Source: Sphingomonadaceae bacterium
GTDB lineage: Bacteria > Pseudomonadota > Alphaproteobacteria > Sphingomonadales > Sphingomonadaceae
Direction: 5' to 3'
NCBI GenBank assembly: GCA_002863155.1
Contig: PKED01000146.1
Location: forward strand, 27,993-91,992
Length of the DNA stretch: 64,000 nucleotides
The stretch's first letter is position 1, and the number at the start of each line of letters is the position of its first letter. Below the pieces are notes generated by a model. The model did no database searches, was not told the DNA's origin, and was given only the letters and a program-made list of their open reading frames with translations. This document shows positions 44,525-53,216 of this stretch, in pieces. The translations under genes were made by a program, and so were the position numbers.

Positions 44525-45982
44525 ATGGCATTTCCCGATCCCCGGTCGCTGACCGCCTGGTGGCACGACGAAGTCGCTCGGCTCGATCAGCGCGACGTCA
44601 TCGCGCATGTCCGCGACGAAGCCGGCCTTAATGGGCGCTATGTCTTCATGGTGCTGATGTCGGCGGGGATCGCCATCCTCGGCCTGCTGCAATCCTCACC
44701 CGCAGTCGTGATCGGCGCGATGTTGATCTCGCCGCTGATGGGGCCGATCATCGGCCTGGGCTTTGCCGTCGCGACGATCGATTCGGCGGAAATCCGGCGG
44801 ACCGCGACCGCGCTTGCTGCAGGCGCCGCGCTCGCGGTCGCGCTCAGCGCCCTGATCGTGCTGATGTCGCCGCTCCAGAACGTGACGGCCGAACTCGCCG
44901 CGCGCACCCGGCCCAACCTGTTCGATCTCGTCGTGGCGATCTTTTCGGCGCTGGCGGGTACCTATGCCACGATCCGGGGGCGGGCCGGCACCATCGTCGG
45001 CGTCGCGATCGCGACCGCGCTGATGCCGCCGCTGGCGACGATGGGCTTTGGCATCGCGACCCTCAACGCGACCGTCGCCGGCGGGGCGACACTGCTGTTC
45101 CTGACCAACTGCGTCGCGATCGCGCTGACGGCGGCGGTGATGGCCAGGCTCCACGGCTTTGCGCGGGCGCTGTCGCCGCGCCAGACGGCGGTCGGGACGA
45201 TGATCGTCATCGCCGCCTTCGCCGCGCTCGCGCTGCCGCTTGGCCTGTCGCTGCGGCAGATCGCCTGGGAGACGAAGGCCAGCCGCGATGTCCGCCGCGT
45301 TCTTGCCGATCAATTCGGTGCCGCGACCCGGCTGAGCCAGGTCGAGATCGATTTCAACGCACGTCCGCTGACGGTCAAGGCGACCGCGCTGACGCCCGAT
45401 TTCAGGGCCGATGCCGGGCCACGCGCCGAGGCGGTGCTGCGCGAACGGCTGGGCGAGCCGGTCAGCGTCACGATCGAGCAGTACCGGGTCGGCGTGGCCG
45501 AGGCGGAGGCAGCGGCGGTGGCCGAGGCGCAGGGCGCGCGCGATGCGGCCGAGCGCCGCGTCGAGACGCTGACGGTCGAACTCGCGCTGCTCGCGGGTGT
45601 CTCCGCCGACGACGTGCTGATCGACCGGCAGGCGCGCCGGGCGCTGGTGCGTGCCAAGCCGCTCGCCGGGGCGGGCCTCGCGACCTATCGCGCGCTCGAA
45701 GGGCGGGTCGCCGCAGCCGCGCCGGGCTGGCAGATTTTCCTCGAGCCGCCCGCGGTCGCGCTGCCCGACGTGACGATCGCCGACGGCAAGCCCGATGCGG
45801 CGGCGATCGCGGTCGCCGCCTGGGGCGCGAAGCGGCGCGGGCTGGCGCTGCGCGTGCAAGGGCCGGAGGCAGAGGCGACCGCGATCGCGGAGGCGCTGCA
45901 GGCTTTGGGCGTGGTGGCCGAGCTTGACCCCGGCGGCGCGCTGCGGCTCGATTGGCAGGCCGCCGCAAAACCGGACGGCTAG
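44525..45982 (+). CDS. DUF389 membrane protein with long soluble C-terminal half
   Basis: A 485-residue protein. Residues 35-265 hold about six helices with the DUF389 signature SSPAVVIGAMLISPLMGPIIGLGFAVATID and GTIVGVAIATALMPPLATMGFG. Residues 270-485 are soluble, with a coiled-coil-like Ala/Glu-rich stretch (AEAEAAAVAEAQGARDAAERRVETL). DUF389 proteins are widespread and uncharacterised. It is divergent from nhaA with a 70-base gap. The start at 44525 opens at the conserved domain. Confidence 0.85.
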   Translation: MAFPDPRSLTAWWHDEVARLDQRDVIAHVRDEAGLNGRYVFMVLMSAGIAILGLLQSSPAVVIGAMLISPLMGPIIGLGFAVATIDSAEIRRTATALAAGAALAVALSALIVLMSPLQNVTAELAARTRPNLFDLVVAIFSALAGTYATIRGRAGTIVGVAIATALMPPLATMGFGIATLNATVAGGATLLFLTNCVAIALTAAVMARLHGFARALSPRQTAVGTMIVIAAFAALALPLGLSLRQIAWETKASRDVRRVLADQFGAATRLSQVEIDFNARPLTVKATALTPDFRADAGPRAEAVLRERLGEPVSVTIEQYRVGVAEAEAAAVAEAQGARDAAERRVETLTVELALLAGVSADDVLIDRQARRALVRAKPLAGAGLATYRALEGRVAAAAPGWQIFLEPPAVALPDVTIADGKPDAAAIAVAAWGAKRRGLALRVQGPEAEATAIAEALQALGVVAELDPGGALRLDWQAAAKPDG

Positions 45983-46047
45983 CGCGGCTGTCGTGCAGGA
46001 CCGCGCCGGTTCGACGGGGTTGCAGGCCAGCCGCTAGAGGAGAAGAC

Positions 46048-46941
46048 ATGGCGAACGATTTTCCTCTGGTGCGGATCACCCTGCCGACCGGCGTCGCGCT
46101 CGACGTCGCCACGGCGGGCGATCCGGGTGCGCCCGCGATCATCCTGCTCCATGGCTTTCCCGAATCGCACCGGACGTGGCGGCACCAGATCCCCGAGCTC
46201 GCGCGCACCCATTTCGTCATCGCGCCCGATCAGCGCGGCTTTGCGCGATCGTCCAAGCCCGAAGGTGTCGAGGCGTATCGGCCCGATCGGCCGGTGGCCG
46301 ATCTGCTCGCGCTCGCCGATCATTTCGGCAAGCCGCGCTTCACGCTGATCGGGCATGACTGGGGCGGTGCGATTGCGTGGATGGCGGCGCTCAACCATCC
46401 CGACCGGGTCGAACGGCTGATCATCCTCAACGCGCCGCACCCGCTGATCTTTCAGCGCACGCTTTTCGACGATCCGGCCCAGCGGGCGGCGAGCCAGTAT
46501 ATCCGCGCCTTTCGCAGCCCCGGCATAGACGAGCGGATCGCCGCAATGGGCTTCGACGCCTATTTCGCCAAGAGTTTTGCCGGCCACACCGACCCTGCGC
46601 TGATGGCTGCGGAAAAGCCCTATTATCTCGATCAATGGTCGCAGCCCGGCGCATTGACGGCGATGCTCAACTGGTACCGCGCAAGCCCGCTCATCGTGCC
46701 GGCGATCGACGAGGATCCGCCGCGCCCGGCCTTTCTCGAGGCGCCGTTTCCGCTGCTCCAGATGCCCGTGCTGGTGATCTGGGCGATGGCGGATGCCGCG
46801 TTGTTGCCGAGCCAGCTAGAGGGGCTGGAACTGCTCGTCCCCGATCTGACCTTGGTCAAGGTGCCCGACGCGGCGCACTTCGTGACCTGGGAAGCGCCCG
46901 ACCGGGTCAATGCGGCGATGCGCGCGTTTCTGGGCGACTAG
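46048..46941 (+). CDS. Alpha/beta hydrolase, epoxide hydrolase / haloalkane dehalogenase-like
   Basis: A 297-residue hydrolase. The oxyanion motif LLHGFPESHRTWRHQIPEL and the nucleophile elbow LIGHDWGGAIAW (Asp rather than Ser) point to the epoxide hydrolase/dehalogenase branch. The acid is probably in VLVIWAMADAALLP, and the His lies in KVPDAAHFVTWEAPD. Cap-domain tyrosines are present (KPYYLDQW). AGAGGAGAAG fixes the start. Its TAG stop lies in CTAG shared with the convergent MpaB-like gene. Confidence 0.92.
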   Translation: MANDFPLVRITLPTGVALDVATAGDPGAPAIILLHGFPESHRTWRHQIPELARTHFVIAPDQRGFARSSKPEGVEAYRPDRPVADLLALADHFGKPRFTLIGHDWGGAIAWMAALNHPDRVERLIILNAPHPLIFQRTLFDDPAQRAASQYIRAFRSPGIDERIAAMGFDAYFAKSFAGHTDPALMAAEKPYYLDQWSQPGALTAMLNWYRASPLIVPAIDEDPPRPAFLEAPFPLLQMPVLVIWAMADAALLPSQLEGLELLVPDLTLVKVPDAAHFVTWEAPDRVNAAMRAFLGD

Positions 46942-47837
46942 CCCGGCCGGGCCGCGCGCAACCGGGTCGCCCGCGCGGCCAGTGCTGCGTTCCGCCGCGC
47001 CACACGCGTGGCGAGTCCGGTGCGGACGGCCCCGGCGAGTGTCGCCGCGCTCGCCCGCGTGAGGGCCCTCCCCAGCACGCCAGGGCGTCGACCGTGCATC
47101 GCGGCGGCCCAGGGCGGCAGCAGGTCGATCGCGGCCGCCATCAGCAGCCGCTGGAGCGGTGCGCTTGTCGGCCCGGCGGGCGCGGCGCGTTCGAGTGCCT
47201 GCATCACCGCCGCGGTGCGATCGTCGGCGCGCAGCCTCGGGCGCATCGCTGTCAGATAGGCGTCGGCCGCCGCCCGGCTGGTCGGGGCCGGCGCGCTGCC
47301 GAGCCGTTCGGCGAGGATGGCGGTCTCGGCGAAAAACATGTCCTGGCGTGCCGTCGACATCGCCGGATCGGCATAGCGGCGATAGGCAGCGAGGAAGCTC
47401 CACTCACCGGCGACATGCACCCAGGCGAGCGTGTCGGGATCGTCGGCGCGATAGGGCGTGCCATCGGCGAGCGTCCCGCCGACGGCGGCGTGGATGCGGC
47501 GCACCCGCGCGATCATCGCATCGGCCTGATCGCTTGCCGCATAGGTTGTGCCGCCGACGAAGCGCGCGGTACGGCGCAGGCGGCCAAGCATGTCGTCGCG
47601 GAAGTTCGAATGGTCCCACACGCCTGCCATCGCGCGGGGATCGAGCATCTGAAGCAGCAGCGCGGCGATCCCGCCGATCATCATCGTCGCGAAATCGCCG
47701 TGCACATCCCATGCGACCGATCCGGGGCCGTACAGCCCATTGTCCTGCCCGGTGGTGATGTCGAACGACGGCTCGTCAGCGACCGGCGAGAACAGCGCGT
47801 CGATCCGCGATTCGACGAAGGCGCGCAGGGGATCCAT
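46938..47837 (-). CDS. MpaB-type oxygenase family protein (DUF2236)
   Basis: A 299-residue member of the DUF2236/MpaB family, haem oxygenases related to latex-clearing protein. Blocks include DVHGDFATMMIGGIAALLLQMLDPRAMAGVWDHSNFRDD near residue 50 and the later TLAWVHVAGEWSFLAAYRRYA, with the His expected to bind haem. It ends in an Arg/Ala-rich tail. The natural substrate of bacterial members is unknown. It is convergent with the hydrolase gene, with overlapping stops. Confidence 0.86.
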   Translation of the reverse strand: MDPLRAFVESRIDALFSPVADEPSFDITTGQDNGLYGPGSVAWDVHGDFATMMIGGIAALLLQMLDPRAMAGVWDHSNFRDDMLGRLRRTARFVGGTTYAASDQADAMIARVRRIHAAVGGTLADGTPYRADDPDTLAWVHVAGEWSFLAAYRRYADPAMSTARQDMFFAETAILAERLGSAPAPTSRAAADAYLTAMRPRLRADDRTAAVMQALERAAPAGPTSAPLQRLLMAAAIDLLPPWAAAMHGRRPGVLGRALTRASAATLAGAVRTGLATRVARRNAALAARATRLRAARPG

Positions 47838-47941
47838 GCGCGCCTAGTTGGGGGCGATTGCCGCCGATGTCACGGGGGTGAGGGACCGGGCGGCCATCTG
47901 CCGCCGCCCGGTCCCTCGACTATCGGCTCCGAAGGGCCGGT

Positions 47942-50104
47942 TCAGCCCCCCACCCCGCTCGCCGCCGCCAGGGCCGCGAGCAGCAGCAGCGCCACGATGT
48001 TGGTGATCTTGATCATCGGGTTAACCGCCGGACCGGCAGTGTCCTTGTACGGATCGCCGACCGTGTCGCCGGTCACCGCTGCCTTGTGCGCTTCCGAACC
48101 CTTGCCGCCGTGGTTGCCGTCCTCGATATATTTCTTGGCATTGTCCCACGCGCCGCCGCCCGACGTCATCGAGATGGCGACGAAAAGCCCCGACACGATC
48201 ACGCCGAGCAGCATCGCGCCGAGCGCCGCAAAGCCCTCTGCCTGGCCCGCCACCGCCGTGATGACGAAATACACGAGGATCGGCGATAATACCGGCAACA
48301 GGCTGGGCACGATCATCTCGCGGATCGCCGCCTTGGTCACGAGGTCGACGGTACGGGCATAATTGGGGCGGCTGGTGCCCGCCATGATGCCGGGATTGTC
48401 GCGGAACTGCGCGCGCACTTCCTCGACCACCGCGCCCGCCGCGCGGCCGACCGCCGTCATCCCCATCGCCCCGAACAGATAGGGCAGCAGCGCGCCGAGC
48501 AGCAGCCCGACGATGACATAAGGATTCGACAGCTGGAAATTCACCGAAATGTTCGGGAAATCCTTTGCCAGATCGGAGGTGTAGGCGTTGAACAGCACCA
48601 GCGCCGCCAGTGCGGCCGACCCGATCGCATAGCCCTTGGTCACTGCCTTGGTGGTGTTGCCGACCGCGTCGAGTGCGTCGGTCTTCTGACGCACATCGTC
48701 GGGCAGCCCCGCCATTTCGGCGATGCCGCCGGCATTGTCGGTCACCGGGCCATAGGCGTCGAGCGCGACGACCATGCCCGCCTGGGCGAGCATCGCGGTG
48801 GCCGCAAAGGCGATGCCGATCACGCCGGCAAGCTGATAGGCGGCCACAACCGCGATCACGATGACGAACGTCGGCAGCGCGGTCGATTCAAGGCTGATCG
48901 CCAGGCCCTGGATCACGTTGGTGCCGTGGCCCGTCTCCGACGCCTTGGCGATGCTGCGGACCGGGCGGAAACCGGTGCCGGTATAATATTCGGTGATCCA
49001 CACGAGCAGACCCGTTACGGCAAGACCGATCATCATCGACCAGAACAGCTTCATGCCGGTGACCGACGCAACGGCGTTGCCCTGGATGGCTTCAGGCGTC
49101 GCACCGTTCAGAAAGCTCAGGTCACTGTTGCCGCCGATCGCGGCGTTCATGTCGCCGAGCGTGTAGGCGGTCGCGACATAGATTGCGGGAACCGACAGGA
49201 TGACGCTCGTCCAGAAGCCCTTGTAGAGCGCGCCCATGATCGACCCCGATCCGCCGAGCCGGACGAAATAGGTGCCGATGATCGACGTCACGATGCACAC
49301 GCCGCCGACGATCAGCGGCAAGCCCATCAGTTCGAGCAGCTTGTCGGCATTCTTGAGCGCGAGCGCGACCGAAATCATCGTCACACCCAGCGTCACGACA
49401 TAGGTTTCGAACAGGTCGGCGGCCATGCCGGCGCAATCGCCGACATTGTCTCCGACATTGTCGGCGATGGTCGCAGGGTTGCGGGGGTCGTCCTCAGGGA
49501 TGCCGGCCTCGACCTTGCCGACCAGATCCGCGCCGACATCGGCCGCCTTGGTGAAGATGCCGCCACCAAGCCGCGCGAAGATCGAAATGAGCGATGCGCC
49601 GAACGCAAGCGCGGTCAGCGCTTCGATCACGACGGGCGCCCCGGCGTTGTTGCCGGCATAGCCGACCAGATACCAGAACAGCCCGGCAATCGACAGCAGC
49701 CCAAGGCCTGCAACCAGCAGCCCGGTGATCGCGCCCGAACGGAATGCCATGGTGAGGCCGCCCTGAAGCGAGGTGCGGGATGCCTCCGCCGTGCGGACAT
49801 TGGCACGCACCGAAATGTTCATGCCGACATAGCCGGCGACGCCCGACAGCACCGCGCCGATGACGAAGCCGACCGTCGATATCAGCCCGAGCGTCACCGC
49901 GAGAATGATCGCGACCACGACGCCGACCACGGCGATCGTCCGATACTGGCGACCGAGATAGGCCTGCGCGCCTTCCTGAATCGCGGCGGCGATGTCCTGC
50001 ATCTTCTCGTTGCCGGCGGGCGCCGCCAGCACCTGACGGCTGGTCACGAAACCATAAAGCACGGCCAGCAAGCCACAGACCATGGCCGCATAGACTATCA
50101 GCAT
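47942..50104 (-). CDS. hppA: Membrane-bound proton-pumping inorganic pyrophosphatase
   Basis: H+-translocating pyrophosphatase of 720 residues with 15-16 helices. The substrate site contains [49 protein letters not shown]. The cation-determining segment reads [18 protein letters not shown]. The Lys in GNTTKA is the residue that replaces K+ in the K+-independent class (K+-dependent pumps have Ala there). GGGGAAT precedes the ATG. It follows thiL after 100 bases, in the conserved order nusB-thiL-hppA. Confidence 0.97.
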   Translation of the reverse strand: MLIVYAAMVCGLLAVLYGFVTSRQVLAAPAGNEKMQDIAAAIQEGAQAYLGRQYRTIAVVGVVVAIILAVTLGLISTVGFVIGAVLSGVAGYVGMNISVRANVRTAEASRTSLQGGLTMAFRSGAITGLLVAGLGLLSIAGLFWYLVGYAGNNAGAPVVIEALTALAFGASLISIFARLGGGIFTKAADVGADLVGKVEAGIPEDDPRNPATIADNVGDNVGDCAGMAADLFETYVVTLGVTMISVALALKNADKLLELMGLPLIVGGVCIVTSIIGTYFVRLGGSGSIMGALYKGFWTSVILSVPAIYVATAYTLGDMNAAIGGNSDLSFLNGATPEAIQGNAVASVTGMKLFWSMMIGLAVTGLLVWITEYYTGTGFRPVRSIAKASETGHGTNVIQGLAISLESTALPTFVIVIAVVAAYQLAGVIGIAFAATAMLAQAGMVVALDAYGPVTDNAGGIAEMAGLPDDVRQKTDALDAVGNTTKAVTKGYAIGSAALAALVLFNAYTSDLAKDFPNISVNFQLSNPYVIVGLLLGALLPYLFGAMGMTAVGRAAGAVVEEVRAQFRDNPGIMAGTSRPNYARTVDLVTKAAIREMIVPSLLPVLSPILVYFVITAVAGQAEGFAALGAMLLGVIVSGLFVAISMTSGGGAWDNAKKYIEDGNHGGKGSEAHKAAVTGDTVGDPYKDTAGPAVNPMIKITNIVALLLLAALAAASGVGG

Positions 50105-50204
50105 CGCATTCCCCTTATCCTCGTGCCTCTGGCGGAAAGCCGGGCAGCTCTGTTCTGGATGGGCGCGAACCTAGCCTTGCCGCGCCGCGATAGGCAAGCG
50201 GGCG

Positions 50205-51107
50205 TTAGCCCTTGTGTGCGAAACCGAGACGTTCGGGGAGCGGGAGGGGCATCGGCCCGACCACCAGCGCCAGCCCGGCGCCTTCCGAACAGATGCCGAT
50301 CGCGGTCGCGGGCACCGGCGGCTCGACGCCGGCGGGCAGGGCGAACAACAGCTGGTAATCGTCGCCCGCGGTTGCCGCTGCGAGCCGCGCCGCCCGGTCG
50401 TCGCCGGCAAAAGCGCGATAGTCGGGCGAGAGCGGAACGGTCGCCAGATCGATCGTGACCGCGACCCCGCTTGCCTTCGCCATCCGCTCGGCATCGATCA
50501 GCAGGCCGTCGGAGATGTCCATCATCGCATGCACCAGCGGCGCCAGCAGCCGCCCTTCGGCAAGCCGGGGATGAGGACGGCGATAGGCGGCAAGCAAGGC
50601 GGCAGGGCCCGACGCCCCTCGCGCAATCGCCAGGCCCGCGCCAGCGTCGCCGATCGTCCCGGTGGTATGGAGCACGTCACCGATCCGGGCGCCGTCGCGC
50701 CGCGGCATGGCCGGGCCTGCCGTTCCGACCGCCGTCATCGTCATGACGCGCGGCGCTCCGGGCGGGAGCGACACCGTGTCGCCGCCGATTATCGGACACT
50801 GGAACCGGGCAAGCGCCAAGGCCAGCCCGGCCAAAAACGCCGTGTCCCAGCCATCGTCGCCGAGCGGATAATTGAGCAGCACGCCGTCCGGGGCGGCACC
50901 CTTCGCGGCAAGATCGGAGAGGTTCACCGCGACCAGCTTCCAGGCAATATCGGCGGGCGGGTCGTTCGGGAGGAAATGGATGCCTTCCACCAGTGTATCG
51001 GTGGTGAGGACATGGCGTCCCAGCTGCGCGGCATCGTCACCCAGGCCATGCGCCCCGGCATGCAGCGGCAGGCGGCGGAGCTGATCGAGAAATTCGGCTT
51101 CGGTCAC
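50205..51107 (-). CDS. thiL: Thiamine-monophosphate kinase
   Basis: Phosphorylates thiamine monophosphate to the coenzyme form (300 residues). The N-terminus TEAEFLDQLRRL and GLGDDAAQLGRHVLTTDTLVEGIHF are the family opening with metal-binding Asp pairs. VAVNLSDLAAKGAAPDGVLL, CPIIGGDTVS and MMDISDGLLIDAERMAKAS follow. I take the GTG at 51107, where family proteins begin; the ATG at 51164 would add 19 residues without similarity. It normally follows nusB directly; here an orphan gene intervenes. Confidence 0.94.
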   Translation of the reverse strand: MTEAEFLDQLRRLPLHAGAHGLGDDAAQLGRHVLTTDTLVEGIHFLPNDPPADIAWKLVAVNLSDLAAKGAAPDGVLLNYPLGDDGWDTAFLAGLALALARFQCPIIGGDTVSLPPGAPRVMTMTAVGTAGPAMPRRDGARIGDVLHTTGTIGDAGAGLAIARGASGPAALLAAYRRPHPRLAEGRLLAPLVHAMMDISDGLLIDAERMAKASGVAVTIDLATVPLSPDYRAFAGDDRAARLAAATAGDDYQLLFALPAGVEPPVPATAIGICSEGAGLALVVGPMPLPLPERLGFAHKG

Positions 51108-51173
51108 GCCGCAGGCTGTAGACCGTGCGGGCGTGGCGCGGCTAGCCCCGCGCCCGCCCGGCACGGCTAATGA

Positions 51174-51578
51174 TCAGTCGGAATCCGACCAGGTGACTTT
51201 CACGATCTTGGGCTTGTCGCTGTCATAGGCGACGGTGTGCAGTTGCTTGCGGCTGCTGTAGATCCACAATTTATAGGTGTCGCCGCTCTCGTCGGTGAAG
51301 TGCAGATACATCGAATTGAAGGCGCCCGTGGGTCCCTGCGCCAGCACCGTTATGATGTAATTGTAGAAACCCGAATCCTGTTGCAATTCGATCGAATAGA
51401 CCGCGCCGTTGCCGGGGCCGGTGATGCAGCTGTTGAGATCGGCATTGCCGTTGATCGTCATCTGTTGCCCCGGCGCAAGGCCGGTGGTGGAGGTCGCCGT
51501 GCCTTTGTGGCTACCGCAATCGCTGGAGGTGAAATCCGCGGTACCGGTGGCGAGTGAAGCGGTTTGCTGCATGGTCAT
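51174..51578 (-). CDS. Orphan small beta-rich protein inserted between nusB and thiL
   Basis: A 134-residue product from the ATG at 51578, or 132 from 51572; AAGGA lies upstream and fits the second better. No signal peptide or membrane helix is seen. It is rich in Ser, Thr, Gly and aromatic residues with alternating patterns (FYNYIITVLAQG, SMYLHFTDESGDTYKLWIYSS, KIVKVTWSDSD), suggesting an all-beta fold such as a lectin- or jelly-roll-like protein. It has two Cys. I recognise no family. It interrupts a normally tight operon and is preceded by 229 bases of AT-rich DNA, signs of later acquisition. Confidence 0.62.
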   Translation of the reverse strand: MTMQQTASLATGTADFTSSDCGSHKGTATSTTGLAPGQQMTINGNADLNSCITGPGNGAVYSIELQQDSGFYNYIITVLAQGPTGAFNSMYLHFTDESGDTYKLWIYSSRKQLHTVAYDSDKPKIVKVTWSDSD

Positions 51579-51710
51579 GATCCTTACGTCCAGAGGTTCG
51601 ATAAGGTTGCCTTGACGTCGGTGCGTCACGAATGACTATTGATTCCCGACATCAGCATCTTCCGCATGAAGATCGTGCAAGTCAAAATGATAATCTGCCT
51701 AAAGAAGCGT

Positions 51711-51726
51711 ACATCATCAATGATGT
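51711..51726. promoter_or_regulatory. Inverted repeat in AT-rich gap upstream of the orphan gene
   Basis: ACATCAT-CA-ATGATGT is a perfect 7-base inverted repeat in the 229-base AT-rich interval between nusB and the orphan gene. It may be an operator or a small hairpin. The rest of the interval shows an A6/T6 pair near 51765-51785 but no clear gene. Confidence 0.4.
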
Positions 51727-51807
51727 TTAATTGCAGATTTAGGGCAATTCACCGGGCATGGTCAAAAAAGATATTATGTTTTTTGTCGGAGTTCGGAAGC
51801 TGCTATG

Positions 51808-52275
51808 TCAACCCCGCGCCGCCTTGCCGATCGCGTCGAGCAGGCCGTTGACGAAGCCGGCCTCGCGCTTGTCGTAAAAGGCGTGGGCGACGTCGACATA
51901 TTCGGTGATCGCCGTCGCCACCGGCACGTCGGCGCGCGCCAGCAGTTCATAGGTGCCGCAGCGCAGGATCGCCTTCATCGGTTTGTCGAGCCGCTCCAGG
52001 CTCCAGCCGCTGGCGAGCTTGCCCGCGATCATGGCGTCGATCTCGCCGCCGCGCGCCAGCACGCCCTTCACGACATCGTCGAAGAAAGCGACATCCGCTT
52101 CGGCATATTGCGCGTCCTCGATTTCGGCGCCGAGGCGGTGATTGTGGAATTCGTGGAGCAGCTGCGCGAGCGGGGTCTGCTCCATGTCATGCTGGTACAG
52201 CGCCTGAACGGCGGCGAGCCGAGCGGCGGCGCGGGCCTTGCTGCGGGCGGCGGTGCGCGTGGTCGAGCGGGTCAT
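51808..52275 (-). CDS. nusB: Transcription antitermination factor NusB
   Basis: All-helical RNA-binding protein (155 residues) acting with NusE in rRNA antitermination. It opens with ARSKARAAARLAAVQALYQHDMEQTPLAQLLHEF and carries ARGGEIDAMIAGKLASGWSLERLDKPMKAILRCGTYELLARADVPVATAITEYVDVAHAFYDKREAGFVNGLLDAIGK-type sequence diagnostic of NusB. It normally couples to thiL-hppA. A 26-base palindrome lies upstream between it and the HD-domain gene. Confidence 0.96.
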   Translation of the reverse strand: MTRSTTRTAARSKARAAARLAAVQALYQHDMEQTPLAQLLHEFHNHRLGAEIEDAQYAEADVAFFDDVVKGVLARGGEIDAMIAGKLASGWSLERLDKPMKAILRCGTYELLARADVPVATAITEYVDVAHAFYDKREAGFVNGLLDAIGKAARG

Positions 52276-52320
52276 GCGCCGCCCAATGCGCGGTTTCGCT
52301 GATCGAGTCGAGACAGTGAG

Positions 52321-52346
52321 GGGCCTTTCTTGGCCAACAAAGGACC
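52321..52346. promoter_or_regulatory. 26-base imperfect palindrome between nusB and the HD gene
   Basis: The core TTGGCCAA is flanked by CCTTT/AAAGG and GG/CC arms, so the 26-base span pairs except at two positions on each side. It is centred in the 136-base divergent region and could control either gene, or be a bidirectional hairpin. Confidence 0.5.
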
Positions 52347-52411
52347 AAAAGGGCGTGTCACGGCGATGCGAGGGTCGGCTATAGCCCCGGCATCACGAAC
52401 TGGCGGATGGC

Positions 52412-52978
52412 ATGAATATGTCGATCGCAATCATCACCGAATCGCCGCGCGTCGAATCCTTGCTGGCGCCGTTTCGCGAGCAGCTCGGGCGCGACTATAT
52501 CGGATATCGCAACCATATTTTGCGCGTGCTCTCCTACACCATGCATTTTCTGGGCGGTGACGCGCGCCATCGGCCGATCATCGAAACCGCGCTGGCTTTC
52601 CACGACATCGGCATGTGGAGCGATGGCGACCTTGCCTATCTGGAACCGTCGATCGCCCAGGCACTGGACGCCAATCAGCGCGAGGGCTGGGGCTATAATC
52701 CTGCCCTGTTGACGGCGCTGATCGCCGAACATCACAAATTGCGACCTTATCGCGGGCCGCATGCAGATCTGGTCAATGCGCTCCGCAAGGCGGACTGGAT
52801 CGATGCGTCGGGCGGCATGATCCGCAATGGACTGAGCAAGGCACAGATTGCCGCCGTGACCGAGGCGATCCCGGTCGAGGGCTTTCCGCAAACATTGATG
52901 CGGCTGGCAGCAGATTTGGCGGGCGGCAACCGCATGCGCGGCCTGCTGCGCGTGCTGACGCGCGTTTATCGGCTATAG
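52412..52978 (+). CDS. HD-domain phosphohydrolase-like protein
   Basis: A 188-residue protein with an HD-type metal site: YRNHILRVLSYTMHFLGG (first His), ALAFHDIGMWSD (His-Asp pair), and further His residues in ALIAEHHKLRPYRG. The Asp in ALRKADWIDAS completes the pattern. The rest is helical. HD proteins hydrolyse phosphate esters or nucleotides, or hydrate other substrates; nothing narrows it further. It is divergent from nusB and followed by a REP pair. Confidence 0.82.
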   Translation: MNMSIAIITESPRVESLLAPFREQLGRDYIGYRNHILRVLSYTMHFLGGDARHRPIIETALAFHDIGMWSDGDLAYLEPSIAQALDANQREGWGYNPALLTALIAEHHKLRPYRGPHADLVNALRKADWIDASGGMIRNGLSKAQIAAVTEAIPVEGFPQTLMRLAADLAGGNRMRGLLRVLTRVYRL

Positions 52979-53000
52979 AGCATCGTGCTTCAAATCTGAA

Positions 53001-53137
53001 CCGTTTGCCCTGAGCTCGTCGAAGGGCTGCTTTTTCTTCGTGCCTTACGTCATGCCGCCTGAAGAAAAGGCAGGGCCCTTCGACTGCCTGCCAAGACAGG
53101 CGCTCAGGAAGGCCTTCGACGAGCTCAGCCCGAACGG
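53001..53137. repeat. REP/BIME-type inverted repeat pair
   Basis: CCGTTTGCCCTGAGCTCGTC.. at 53001-53025 and its inverted copy ..GACGAGCTCAGCCCGAACGG at 53113-53137 match at 22 of 25 positions. Between them lie a third partial copy (CCCTTCGAC near 53085) and a small hairpin GCCTG-CCAAGA-CAGGC. The TGAGCTCGTCGAAGG core is the REP sequence widely scattered in sphingomonads and other proteobacteria. It fills most of the 238-base gap between the HD gene and hisD. Confidence 0.8.
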
Positions 53138-53216
53138 AATGTAGTGCTTCTCAATTGGTGCACGATGCCATAGCAATCGCTGCTTGGCGCGATCACGATG
53201 CGTCAAATCGGCATCG

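Noticed and set aside
51765-51790. Terminator formed by A6/T6 arms downstream of nusB
   Set aside because: Stem made almost wholly of A-T pairs with a 9-base loop; unlikely to be stable.
52981-53216. CRISPR array or small RNA in the repeat-bearing gap before hisD
   Set aside because: The repeats are inverted, not direct with spacers; they match a REP pair.
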